Origin: Apis mellifera
Taxonomy: Eukaryota > Arthropoda > Insecta > Hymenoptera > Apidae
Assembly (NCBI RefSeq): GCF_003254395.2
Contig: NC_037650.1
Location: forward strand, 5,146,071 to 5,210,070
DNA: 64,000 nt
Direction: 5' to 3'
Positions 1 to 11,203 of the stretch are shown here, one piece after another. Both the position numbers and the translations under genes were made by a program. Under the pieces are notes generated by a model that did not search any database, was not told where the DNA came from, and saw nothing but the letters and a program-made list of their open reading frames with translations. Position 1 is the first letter of the stretch. Each line of letters opens with the position of its first letter.

Positions 1-196
1 CATCGAGGAAAGAAAAAGGAAAAAAAAGGTTTTTAAAAGGAATCTGCGAGATTCACGAGATAGAGTTAAAAAAACGGAAGAGCAGAGATTGTTCAAACAG
101 GGAGAGCGAGAGAGAGAGAGAGAGCGAATAAACGAAATTTATAAAGAGGATCGAGAGCGGAATGTTTAAACGGCCGATTTCCGATGTTTGTTGCAG
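1..196 (+). other. End of an upstream intron
   Basis: This is the 3' end of the intron before the first visible exon. It is purine-rich, with a short GA microsatellite at about 109-124, and ends in the acceptor TTTGTTGCAG at 187-196. No coding sequence is seen. Confidence 0.6.
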
Positions 197-347
197 CCGC
201 TCAGGCGAAAATCGTGGGTCCGGAAGACGTGTACGTGAAGAAGGGTAGCACGATAAGCCTCACGTGCATCGTTAATGTGCAAAGTACACCGCCCAGCAGC
301 GTTTCGTGGCATCACGGAGGAGATGTGATGGATTTCGACAGTCCCAG
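197..347 (+). CDS. dpr-like protein, exon for first half of Ig domain 2
   Basis: This 151-base exon starts after TTGCAG and ends CCCAG before GTACAAG. It enters in phase 1 (one base supplied by the previous exon) and leaves two bases of an Arg codon. The translation begins AQAKIVGPEDVYVKKGSTIS, followed by LTC with the B-strand cysteine, then VSWH with the core tryptophan, then DVMDFDSPR. The short 'AKI-GP' lead-in, the 'GSTISLTC' strand and the 'FDSPRGG' junction are typical of Dpr second Ig domains, and dpr genes are known to split Ig2 at this point. The exon would lie in the extracellular part of the protein. An ATG at 184 is only an intronic accident and not a start: the reading frame is open across the acceptor. 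Confidence 0.93.
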
Positions 348-924
348 GTACAAGCCACGAGAATCAAGTTCTCGAGTTCTCCCCGTAAATGTCCCCTCCC
401 TCACCCCTCGCGCCCGCCCCTGCTATTTCACGCGCGACCTCGCCAACAACTGGGGAAGGTAGGCAGAGGAGGCGAGAGAAACTTATTCCCTTCCGTTCGA
501 TTGCGTTACGATTATCGCCGGTGCACCTTGCGAGAAAGAGATGCATCGAACGTGATGCGCCATCCCTTCCATCTTTTTCCGTTCACCGTGAAAAGATCCT
601 CCGTTTATTTCGAAGGATATTTTTATTATAATTGAAACATCTCCGATCGGTCTGAAGATGATTTTTTTCTTTGTCTCGCGAATTTGTATGGAAATAGAGG
701 AAAGGTTGTTTCCTTCGAACTCGAATCAACTCGGACAACTCGAGAACGCGTGTCGATGCATCTCGCGACTGCGAGCAGCAGTAAATCGGCAGTTGATAGT
801 CTGTCGCACCCTTTAGAGACAGTTGAGCTTTCCCTTCTTTTAACAAACGTTAATTACAACGTATATGCGCGTGTGTGCGATGAACAGAAGCAAAGTATCT
901 TTGATAATTCAGCGTTCACCGTAG
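348..924 (+). other. Intron (577 bp) splitting Ig domain 2
   Basis: Bounded by GTACAAG at 348 and CACCGTAG ending at 924. Open frames within it have no recognisable domain and are treated as chance. Nothing else is seen. Confidence 0.85.
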
Positions 925-1073
925 GGGCGGGGTTTCCTTGGACACGGAGAAGACGGAAAGCGGAACGACGAGCAGACTTCTGGTGACACAAGCCAGATTG
1001 ACCGACAGCGGAAATTACACCTGCATTCCCAGCAACGCGAATCCAGCCAGCGTAATGGTCCACGTGCTGAATG
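925..1073 (+). CDS. dpr-like protein, exon for second half of Ig domain 2
   Basis: This 149-base exon follows CACCGTAG and ends AATG before GTAAGAG. It completes the split Arg codon and continues GGVSLDTEKTESGTTSRLL, then VTQARLTDSGNYTCIPSNA, then NPASVMVHVLN. The D-x-G-x-Y-x-C signature of the F strand supplies the second disulfide cysteine, so with the preceding exon it makes a full Ig fold. N-Y-T is an N-glycosylation sequon just before that cysteine. The stretch from the tyrosine motif to VHVLNG is highly typical of the Dpr family. Exit phase is 1, matching the next exon. Confidence 0.95.
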
Positions 1074-2951
1074 GTAAGAGCCCTTTTTATTCCCTCGACT
1101 CTCGTTCGACCGACCCAACCTCTCCCCCTCCCTTTCTCCCAACCCCTCACGGGTCCCAGCTCCGTCATGGCTTAACTTAATTTCTTCGGGACTCGAGAGC
1201 GACGATCAGTCTTGCGCCTAGACGTAGCTGCGCCGTGACACACAAGTTTCTTAATATTGATCCATACTCTTCTTCTTGTAACGCTGTTTATCCTTTAAGA
1301 AGGAATGTCTAAAAAACAAAAAATTCTTTCCTTCTTTTCTTTTTCTTTTTTATTTTTCTTTCCCTTCGATTCCCTCTTTGTTCCTCGAATCCCCTTGTCT
1401 TGAATCCGACGAAGAATTAAACGCGTATCGATTTTAAATTACGAATTAGGTTACGAATTCAACGCGTTTCTGTATTTCCGTATGAAATACACTGTAATTT
1501 ATTAATAACGAAATTAGCAAATTCGGTTAATAATCCATTCAATTATTACAACGTGGAATTATTTCGATTAATTATTATTAAACCGATTACGAGCAAAGGG
1601 TTTGATGAAATATACGGTTTAGAATATTATATATATATGTATGTATATATATGAAAAAGAGTGAAAAGAGTATTAAAAAAAAAAAAAGAAAAAAAAATAG
1701 TGCGTTTCATCCAGGAAATTTGCGCGTAGAATCGAAACTCACCCTCTTGCCTGCTCGTTTATTGGTTCGCGTTTCATCCGGATTCAGAGAAATTTTATTC
1801 CGTCGATTTATTTTTATATCCAACCGGAATGCTATCTGTTTTAAACCTATATATATATATCTATATATATATATATAGAGCTAGTTTCTCAACGCGTGGC
1901 GTCGATATGCGCTCGTTTTTAGGCGTGCTTCGTATTTTTTTCCTCTCTGTCTCTCTTTTTTCTTTTTCCTCCCCGAGATTTAACGCGGAGTCGTGTTGAA
2001 ACGTAACGCGTTAGAGGCTCCGTCATGTACACGCTCCTCCATAAACGTCGCGAGCAAACGCATTTAAGGAGTAGAATCGCGTGGAAAAATCGGCTGACAT
2101 TTCTTAAATCGCGAGCAGTTTAAAACGCGATTCCTTTCGAGAACGTCTCGTCACGTCTCGCCATTAAAGAAGCATTACCGTTCATCGAAAGGAAATGAGA
2201 TCGTTAAAACGCGATGCTTCTTAAAAAAAATTCTTAATGAATTTTATATTTATTTCACGCACTTTTGTGCGAAACCTTTCGCGAGCGGATCTTGCATTTC
2301 TTTTCCTTCTTTGATCGCTCGTTACTTTCACGAGCGAAGGAACGGTTCTAATGAATTCTACGTTATCGTAAGAAACGGAACGTTTTCGAGTCTTTTCGAT
2401 GACTACGTGTTTCGAACGAATCGTCGAATTTCGCGAACGAGAGAACGCATCCAATTCTTCAATTTTTTCTCTCTTCGGAGAGAAGCGTATCCTTCTGATC
2501 CCGCGATAACTATCGAAAATTTCATGGTTCACGATCCTCCTCCCTTCGATCGGATCGAAATCCACCAACCATCCCGTCGATTTTATCCCCATCGAAATGC
2601 GGCACGCGGTTTCGAATCGTTGGAGCGTCCACTTTGAAAATCATGGAACAACGTGTGTGGCCACCGTTGTCCACCCACTCATCCACCGACCCACACCCCT
2701 CCCTGGAGGCTGGACGTCGAAGATGTATCTATCGCCGCCCCCCTTTGCACCGCGATTGTTGGACAAATTCCCCGACAATGGCCGCCCTCGCGTGTATATC
2801 GCGAAGTTGAATGGTGGATGCGGGCGGAATGGCGGAGAAGGTTTGCGCGAGGCGGAAAGGGAGGAAGGGGTTGTGTTCATTCATCAAGCATCGAAATCCC
2901 TCGTCATAAAGTTTGACAGGCTCGTATATTGGGGCCGCGCGCAAGTACTCG

Positions 2952-2977
2952 GCCCACCACCACCACCACCACCACCC
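2952..2977. repeat. (CCA)n trinucleotide repeat
   Basis: An uninterrupted run of CCA units within an intron, giving poly-Pro, poly-His or poly-Thr in chance open frames on the + strand and poly-Trp or poly-Gly on the other. Confidence 0.85.
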
Positions 2978-4006
2978 CTTCCTCGCGCGTTCCTCACTTG
3001 GTTTTGATCTATTGTCAGCCGGGCAACACTCGCGATAACACATGCAATATCTTGCGCGGCAACTTCACCAATCCAGCCTGTCAATCACTTGCGCCGCGCA
3101 AGCCGCGCATCCGTGTAGAAAGTCTCCGGATTGAAACACGTCACTAGACTTGACGACTCACTCGCCCTCGTTGTGTACGGCTCATTGCCGCCCCCTTCCC
3201 TCGCGTTACCCGATCGACCGGATTCTATGAAAATTACGAGCGAAGGTGGATGAGAAGGAGGAGGAGAAGGTCGGAGGGAAATGGAATCGATGTTGCGAAC
3301 GAACGAAGCTAGTTCGGACGAAGTTCGGTCGAAAATTCGAAATTGTAATTTTAGTTAAACACGTTCGAGATGGTGGCAAGAATCGAAGGGAGTTCTTCCC
3401 TCCCTTTATCGGTTTTCGATAATTACCGAAAAAAACGGTCGTGAAGAGTATTCAATTGGCTGTGAGACAAGGGAAAAAGAAAAAAAGGAAACGCTAATAA
3501 ACGAGCGTGCAACATGTACAAGTTTTTTTCAAAACTTTCGCTTTATTCTCGAAAGAAATCTCGCGTATCTAATTCGTATCGAACGCGTTGCATCGGATTC
3601 TCACCGAGGATCTGTTTCGAAACGAGAACGAGAATAGGCGCGCGCGAGATCCCTCTCCACGTAGACACCCATAATCGACCGACAATGAACCGACCAACTA
3701 ATCAACGCGGTATTAATTAATACGCGTCAAGATTATCAACCGTGCCGCCATCCCGTCGATGGAATTTCAATCGAGCTTACTTTCGTGTCGCGCCTCGCAC
3801 AAAGACGATGCGCGACATTCGGCCGCCGATACAGGATTTCATCTATTCACCATCCACCCCCCCATCGATGATACGCCGCCATCGAAATCGATCCCCTCGC
3901 AGCAGCGGCGGCCCGCGTTGCCAACGATTCGCGGCATAACGGATGAAAATTAATGCCGCGCAGTTCGTCTGCATAATTAATTTACAATCGGGGCCCCCTT
4001 GTGCGA

Positions 4007-4022
4007 GGGGAGGGGGGGGGGG
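4007..4022. repeat. Guanine tract
   Basis: Sixteen bases that are all G except one A, in the intron of the + gene. The run is long enough to be prone to slippage or G-quadruplex formation. Confidence 0.8.
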
Positions 4023-4791
4023 ATAGCGGCGCGGCATCGACGTTATTTCAAACACGGCTGATTACTCGGCAAAATTGACCGCAAATTTCAATTATTTCGC
4101 GATAAACCGGCGCGCACAGCCGCGAGGATTATCCGTGGTGTTGGCGCGCACTATCCGCGCATTAACGCAATTACGGGTGGAGGCCGAGGGAGGCCGACGA
4201 CGAACGGCGCCGTTTTTCGTTTCGAACCATGCCGATCTCTCGCTGTTCCTCGCCGTTTCTCGCTGCTGCTGCTCTGCGATCCTCGTCTGCCTTCGAACGA
4301 GATTTTCCATTCGATCGTAAATCGCGAAGGGACGCGATACACGCGAGAAGTAAGCGATCATAACGCGGTAATCGGCAGGGTTGCTTGCCCGCCACAGCTC
4401 CTGATTATCTTTATTACCGGGCAGCGTACATCGGCCTATCCTCACCCGACGCGATGCACCGTTAACATTTGTCTGGATATATGAAATGTATGTATGGAAA
4501 TCGGGAGAGGAATAGTCGATAGAGTCGAGGGGGATAGTTGGTGATTAACGTTTTGCTGGCTCTCCAGCTTTCCACTCTCCTCCTCTCGTCGTTTCTATCG
4601 TAGTTATTTTGTGTAGCGCGTTTTGTAACGACAGAGGATCCTCATCTACCTTTCCTTTCTCAAGATAGTAGATGTCGAGAGCAGAGAAAATGTAGATGAT
4701 GGCGGATACGAGGAATATTTGTTGGGTTCGATCGTGTGTTCAATCAGTTAAAAATCGATAACGAACAGAGGATGGATGATTTCTGTTGCAG

Positions 4792-4892
4792 GGGAACATC
4801 CAGCGGCCATGCAACACGGCGGAAGTTGCGGCGTCGCGCCCACCATTTTATCGGCGACCCTTACTCTGGTGATCTCGAATCTGCTAAGGTGA
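4792..4892 (+). CDS. dpr-like protein, last coding exon (C-terminal tail and stop)
   Basis: The exon begins after ATTTCTGTTGCAG. Its first two bases complete a Gly codon, giving VLNGEHPAAMQHGGSCG, followed by VAPTILSATLTLVISNLLR and TGA at 4890-4892. The GEHPAAMQHGG segment after Ig2 is a strong Dpr hallmark. The small residues GGSCG followed by about 17 mostly apolar residues and almost nothing after them resemble a GPI-attachment signal, an anchor reported for many Dpr proteins; a short membrane segment is the alternative. The stop lies inside the sequence AAGGTGAGC, which is also a perfect splice-donor consensus. Confidence 0.93.
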
Positions 4893-7800
4893 GCGGTGTC
4901 GTGCTTGTGAATCGTGCGACTTGGAAGCCATCACACGGGCTGTGGTCGAGCTCGTTTCGTGAACCGGTGAGACGGTACCCCCGAAGGAAGGAGGAGGGAT
5001 TGGTGGTTCTTGTTCAAAGGTAAAAAAGCGCGAACGAAGGAGAAGGCCGCGCGTCCCTCTGCTTTGAGAGAGGAAAGCATACGGCGGAAATCACGTTGCG
5101 AGAATAGAAACGTGACTTAGCGGTGCTGCCAACGGTGCTGCGAAATCATCGGGGTGGTTTTTAAATGGGGGGTGGAACGGCAGGGGGACAGGGAGAGGAA
5201 GGGATTTAGGGGTTGGAACAAAGTGCAGTGGATCTGGACGGCAGTGGTGGTGAATGACGCAGTGACACGGAAAGTGGAGCTCGACTTTGCACACGTACGT
5301 TTTTACCGTAAATTTTCATTCCACGTCATAAACTATTCCATGATACGTCTATATTTCTTTAGCAATTTTTCATCGGCCATCGTGTGGGAGGGGAGGGAGG
5401 GATGTGTGATTCGCCTCGCGAGTGAAGAAAAGGTGAGAGAGAGAGAGCGAGAGAGAGAGAAAGAAAAAACAAAAGGTTCGTATTTGTATACCTCTGCGAA
5501 ACTCGGATAATAATAAAAGAAAAAAAACGACAAAGAATTCGATTAAAGGATTCCGAGAGATGCGAGACTGACTCTGAGGATCGGATGCGATCGATGAACG
5601 AGTGTGTCCAAAGCGTGTTTAATCGAAAAGCGGCTTCGAGATATACTAGTGAACAGCTCGTCTAACGGACTTCTCGAGATCGGATTATTATACACGATCC
5701 GACGATGGGACGATTAATTGACCCGTCCGAGATCGTGTATATCGAGTACGTAGCGTAAGTTTCTTTGTATATATATATAAAAAAAGGAGGAGAAGAAGAG
5801 GAAGAGGAAGAAGAAAGAAGGACCGTTCGATAAATAGCGATTTCGTCGCGACCTCGTTTGTACAGTGAGAAAACGTGATCGAGAATTACGGGAATCGCGG
5901 ATCTGGGCAACGTATGTACATAAAGGAACTATTTCGATTTCCGTCTCGAACGTTTTAAAGTATGAAACTTTCCGTGTTATCGTTGATCACGGGATTAGAT
6001 CGGTCGGAGTTTGCCCAGATCCGATTGGTCGGCCTCCGGAATTCAGTGTAATTTCGCGAGGACGAGTTTCCTCTGGATTCTTCTGATCGATACACAGACG
6101 GTTTCTTTTCCTTCCATCGACGCGTAATTTGTCCTCTTTTATTTTTTTCTTTTTTAGGAATGATAAATTGTCATCAATATCAGTCGCGCTGGATATGTTT
6201 GAGAGAGAGAGAGAGAGAGAGAAAATTGTTGGTGAATGGTGAGGGACGACAAAGCGATGTCTATTCGTTGTTGCTCACGATAAAACTGCTCACACTTTTG
6301 TTTCCAGGGAACGTGATTGTTCTTTTTCTTTTTTTCAGTGGACAAAATACCATTTTCTTCGCAAAATTTCGAATCGAATTGTATTGGCGAAACCTGTCGT
6401 TGGTTCGACGATTATTAAAACGATGCAATCACGTTAATCCGCGAGAAGAAATTTACAAATTTATCGTAAGAATTCTACGAACGCGATTTAAGCATAGGGC
6501 TCGTGTTTAGATAAGAATACGAAGATAATGTAAATGTATGATTAAAAATATCTGCTAATAGATATCCGCGAACGAGAAAGAAACGTTCTGTTTCGAAGAA
6601 TATAAATGAAAATCTCTGATAAATCGGGATTAATCATCGAAATTTTTTGACAATGAATCGAGAGTAAAGAAATTTTCGTTCGAAGTCAATGGAATTCAAA
6701 TTTTTCTTTACTCTTTTTTTTTCCTTCGATTCGTCAACCTTCTTCCTTCCAAGGAATTATATTGTCGTCGTCGAAGATGAGACGCGCGATCTTCTAAAAG
6801 ACACGAGACGGTAGTGATGACTTTAATTAGTAGATTTATTACGGATAAATAATGTAACGAGTAAAAACGAGGAAACGATATCATAACGATGTAGAGAGCG
6901 AGTTTAAGACGCGATTTAATCATAGGTTTAAATAGATTTTTTATAAACGTTGTACCACGTGGCCAAAGAGTCTGGTGCATATACGATGTAAAACGAGAAA
7001 CTGCCAGAAACTGCCAGAAATTGCAATTCACTGTGTTACGTTGCACGGATTTTACAACAGAGGAGGAGAGGCGAGAAAGGGAAGGTTCGCGATATATAAT
7101 ATATTATTCCTTCTTGTATAGTTTATACGGTAATTTATGTCGTTGTGAGAGGACAATATTTTGAAGTTGAAGCGTGAGGATAGCGTTAAAGTGCGGTTGT
7201 TTAAAGTAAAAAGAAAAAAGAAAAAAAAGAAAAAAAAAAGGAAAAAAAAAACAGGAAAAAAAAAGATGATACGTGAAAAAGTAAAATGATCTAAAGACGA
7301 GAAATCAAAAGGATCGGATAGATACAGATTTTTGGAACGTTATTCGTGTATGATATTATTCAGAGAGAGAGAGATTTAACGTTTTTGATTAGGGAGATTG
7401 AACGAATTGATCGATTTATAAATAATGTTGGAACAAGAAAGGGGGGAGGATCGTCGTTATTGATTAAAGAAAAAAAAAGGAATTAAAAAATAATAATAAT
7501 AAAAAATCTTTTTCTTCATCAATTTTTTAATATATATTTAAATATACTTTGTTTCGAATCTCGTCATCTTCGAAATCTCGTTCCTTTGAAATGATGTTCG
7601 GTTCTAATAACGATATAGGTTCGATGTTACGCATAAGAGACTCCTGAATGTCATCATTTCACGTAATATCGATAATGATCTCGCGTTCGAGATAGGGGAA
7701 AAAAAAAAACGAAAAAAAAAAAACGAAAAAAAAAAAAAAGAAAAGATAAAGACAAAAAACGATAAAGCTCACTCGAAACACGCGTCAATCGCTGATAATC

Positions 7801-8130
7801 AAAGAGAAGAAGCAGAAAAATATCGAGAGGGGACGTTACACGTTAATTGTGTCACTAGATAATCGATATCCGCGACTCGCATAATTACGAAATGTTGCAC
7901 AATTTATATAGTTAAGCCTAGATCGCATTGTACATAAAGAATAAAGGGAAAAAAAAAAAACAATTCATAATCGATAATGTACCATGTTATAGAGGAACGT
8001 GAAGCATGAATCAAAAAAAGTGGCAGAGGTAAAAAATGCGGCAAAACGAGTGAGTACAGACTTATTATACTGTAAAGATATTCATCGACGTGAATACTGT
8101 TTCAATAAATGTAATATGATGATATAAAAC
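4893..8130 (+). other. Probable long 3'UTR of the + strand dpr-like gene
   Basis: No coding sequence is seen after the stop. From about 6.5 to 8.1 kb the + strand is AT-rich and notably A-rich, with long A tracts at about 7204-7265 and 7700-7745, and it turns T-rich after about 8180. That change and AATAAA hexamers at 7940-7945 and 8104-8109 suggest that transcription ends near 8.1 kb. Earlier poly(A) sites are equally possible, and the 7940 signal precedes a genomic A run that would confuse oligo-dT data. The left half holds GA and GGA runs at about 5437-5460, 5780-5821 and 6201-6222. Confidence 0.4.
8104..8109 (+). terminator. Candidate poly(A) signal AATAAA
   Basis: A canonical hexamer at the right border of the A-rich zone downstream of the + gene's stop codon. 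It is the best positional candidate for the distal 3' end. Many other AATAAA copies exist in this AT-rich sequence, so the call rests mainly on context. Confidence 0.3.
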
Positions 8131-8587
8131 GATCTCTATCTCACCAGTTCGTTTCCACCTGTATCACACACAGCATCACAGTTGTGCAGTTGCTCGGCAT
8201 TCTTTCATTTTTTTTATTCCCTTTCTTTTTTAATTCTTTTTCTCTCCTTTGTTCTCTCCCCTCGTTTTTCCTCCCTTCGTTTTTCCATCTTACCAACTAA
8301 CGACGAATTTATTTTATTTCTCTCTCTCTCTCTCTCACTCTTCTTTTTCTATTCTTTCTTTCTTTTTTTTTTTTTTAACTACATTCCTTATCGAAGTTAC
8401 TCCGAGCTGAAGCGATACGCAAATTACTCAAGCGTTTGCACACCGTTCGACGCAATTTCTCGCTGCAACGATGGAAACGAGTTTGTTGTTTGCACGAGTA
8501 GCACGGCGAACGGTTACCAAACAGCATCGACGATTTAAAAAAGAGCAGGGGAAAGAGAATAGAAGAAGAAGAAAGAAAAAAATAGGA

Positions 8588-8614
8588 GAGAAAGAGAGAG
8601 AGAGAGAGAGAGAG
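8588..8614. repeat. (GA)n microsatellite
   Basis: Near-perfect GA dinucleotide run in the intergenic region. Confidence 0.85.
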
Positions 8615-8691
8615 CAGAGGCAGCCGAAGGGTGGAAAAAAGAAAAAGGTTGATCGATGGTGCTCAACCTAAAAATTCCAGCGATACGACGA

Positions 8692-8720
8692 GGGAGGGGA
8701 GGGGAGGGGAGGGGAGGGGG
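8692..8720. repeat. (GGGGA)n run, G-quadruplex-capable
   Basis: Six consecutive guanine blocks of three to five Gs, each separated by one A. This satisfies the simple four-tract rule for an intramolecular G-quadruplex with one-base loops. Confidence 0.85.
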
Positions 8721-11165
8721 CATCGTTCGAAAATTCTCGAACCGATGATTTATCATCGTCAATGGCAACGCGACCGCAAGAAGTATCACTTAATCTCGCA
8801 AATGTCAAATTCTTCTCTCTCTGCAACATTTTCAGATTCAATCTCTCAAGCTTACTGTCTGGTTTCGCGCGAAGAGGAGAAGTGGAGGGGGGGAGGAGAG
8901 GCGAGAAAAAAATAAAAAAGAAAGATATATATATATACAAAAGAGGAAGAGGACACCCCGGATAATAAACGCTTACGACCAAAGCACCATTACGTCATAT
9001 TTCCCCAGATACCGGCGTAGTAATCAATTTTGCACCGTCGCCGAAAAACAATCGACCAGTCAGAATCCCCTCCCCCCCGAAGTGCTGTCTCTCGCCGTTT
9101 ATTCGCGGCGTGAACATTCGACGTGCATGTCTCAGGTTATTCTCCAGGATTCGATACAATCACGATCCTGTCTGAACCCATCCCCGAATCGTCGAAGAAG
9201 AAAAAGAAAAGAAAAGAAAAGGGAGGGAAGAAACACGGTGGTTGCGGCTCGTGCCTCATCCCCACCCTTCTTCCCCAACTTCCCTTTCTTCGTTCCACCT
9301 TTTCCACGGTCCCTCGACGTTTTTCCCCGTTCCCAGTCCCAGGAATTATTTTTTTTTTCTTTCTTTTTCTACAACCTTTTAGCTACTACCCGTCTCTCAC
9401 TTTCACCTTCTTTTGTTATAGATTACGGCCCGTTCGAGACTTGTTGTAGACTTACAGGGAGGAAGGAAGAATACGACTCGACGATACGGATAAGTTGGTC
9501 TTATTAATTATTATTAATAATAATGGTAATAATAATTACGCGTGAAAGAAAGAGAATGAATGTAGATTTTTATTTACATTTGTTCGACCGTTCGTTCGGA
9601 AAAGCATTACTCGTTCGTTAATTCTCGACGAAAGTTGGAAACGATTCGTGTCCAGCTCGGCGGAAGTCTCTGGTGCTCGTTTTCCATTGGTGGTCCCGAC
9701 ACGCGATGGAAGTCGGGACACGAGGTAATTTCCACGCGTGGAAACTCTCGACATTCGGGGATGGGTGAGGCGTGCACGCGCCAACTAAACAGAGGAAGAT
9801 CGGATATCCGACGGAAAAAAAAAAGGGGGGAAAAAAGGAAGAGGGAGAGGAAACGAGAAAAAAAAACGAAGAGAGAAATTGTTGAACACCGCGTGAAAGG
9901 ATCAATTTTACACGGTGCGGTCAGAGAAAAACTAGTGGTAGCTTGAAATCGTACTTGTCGCCTTTCGATAGATCGACACGATCACAATCTTTCGAACGAA
10001 TCGTTTCACCGATTTCGCATCCGTTTAATCTCTCTCGATTACGTACGAACGTTGGACGCAACGCGTTCAATTTCATCCATTGAAAATCCGTTCCCTCCCT
10101 CGTCGAGGAAAAGAATACGAAAATTGCGTGCGTGGAACGATTTCGAGTTCGAGTCGCACCTCGATCGATCGAGAAGAAGAGAAAGATCGGATATATTAGA
10201 AGCATAGATGGATATCTCGTTAAATATTTCGTAATAATCCAGTGGGGAAAGTTTAAACGAACGATGCGAACGACTGTGAATCACGAGTGATAAAATATTG
10301 GCCGCCCATCGAGCTCTGTTTGTCGATATTTTACCAGTTTAATTGTTTTTCGATAGTCGAGAGCAATTCCGGCTTTTCGCCGTACGATTGGAGGGCACAA
10401 GGGGGATGGAAGAGGTGCAAGCGTTTCGAATCTGGCTATTCGTTACACGGTAAAACGGAATCGCGAATTAATGGTCCAAGATGGCCTTATTGGCCCTTTT
10501 ATTGGCCGAGTAATTCTCGTTTTCTTCTCGAGGAATCGGCGGTCGACGAGGGACCCGTTACAAATCGTTAAATTTTGTTACTTTTCTAAAAAAAAAAGAG
10601 AGAGAGAAAGAGATAGAGAATTTTGGAGGTTTAAAAATTTAAAATTGCGCTTGAAATTTGTTATTGTTCTTTGAATATAATAACCGACAAATTGTCTGGT
10701 TGACACGAATTTCAAGACGGACAATATTCCTGTCGATTTTTGATGGAAATATCGATACACACGTCGATACCACGGCAGATTACTTCGGTAAATTGAATTT
10801 TTATCGAAATCGCGTCACTTAACCAAATTTGGGTGTGCACCGCCAGTGGGGGTTTAAATCGGCCCAGTTTTTCCTACCTATTCACGCGGATCCATCGAAT
10901 TTCGGATGAATGGGAAGAGAGAGATGCGGGGAGGGGAGGGCAGTCGTTCGATGGGAAAGAGAGCATTCGTTTGTCGCTGTTTATTCGTTACGGCGAAATT
11001 GAATCGTGCGTCAACAGAGCAAGATTACAAACATTTTTTTATAGGAAACACAATCCTCCCCCTCCTCGTTCGTTTATCAGGTAACAAGGCAAATGACGGT
11101 GAAAATTAACTGTCAGTTCTCCCTCCCGATTCGCGAATTACACACATCGAAAATTTACCCGCCCG

Positions 11166-11168
<3 letters not shown>

Positions 11169-11201
<33 letters not shown>
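11169..11201. repeat. (GA)n microsatellite
   Basis: About 32 bases of uninterrupted GA dinucleotides in the intergenic region. Confidence 0.9.

Positions 11202-11203
<2 letters not shown>

Larger units (their letters stand above)
1074..4791 (+). other. Intron (3718 bp) before the last coding exon
   Basis: Starts GTAAGAG and ends ATTTCTGTTGCAG. The left part (about 1300-1900) is AT-rich, with poly-A and TA runs. The right part is more GC-rich, with a CCA trinucleotide run at about 2952-2977 and a G tract at 4007-4022. Many chance open frames occur on both strands, especially at 2.6-3.1 and 4.1-4.4 kb. None shows a domain or matched splice sites that I can support. Confidence 0.8.
1..8130 (+). 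other. dpr-family gene, 3' part (gene span)
   Basis: This is the span of the + strand two-Ig-domain gene as far as the window shows it. The signal peptide, first Ig domain and start codon lie left of position 1. Coding exons are 197-347, 925-1073 and 4792-4892, with introns of 577 and 3718 bases. The joined frame reads through the whole second Ig domain into the family-typical motif NGEHPAAMQHGG and a hydrophobic tail, then TGA. The family (Drosophila dpr1-21) encodes neuronal surface receptors that bind DIP proteins. I cannot tell which dpr number this is. The right end at about 8130 rests only on a composition change and AATAAA signals. Confidence 0.7.

Noticed and set aside
184..462. Open frame starting at an ATG just before the first + exon.
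   Set aside because: Its first codons are the acceptor tract of the intron. The real exon is 197-347 and the frame runs past the donor into intron.
4736..5023. 96-codon + frame over the last coding exon.
   Set aside because: It is a shadow in another frame of the exon encoding GEHPAAMQHGG.
9536..9784. A - strand frame with a phase-compatible acceptor (CACCAG) giving E-T-S-A-E-L..., also considered as the last exon.
   Set aside because: It has a weak acceptor and no family motif or membrane-anchor segment.
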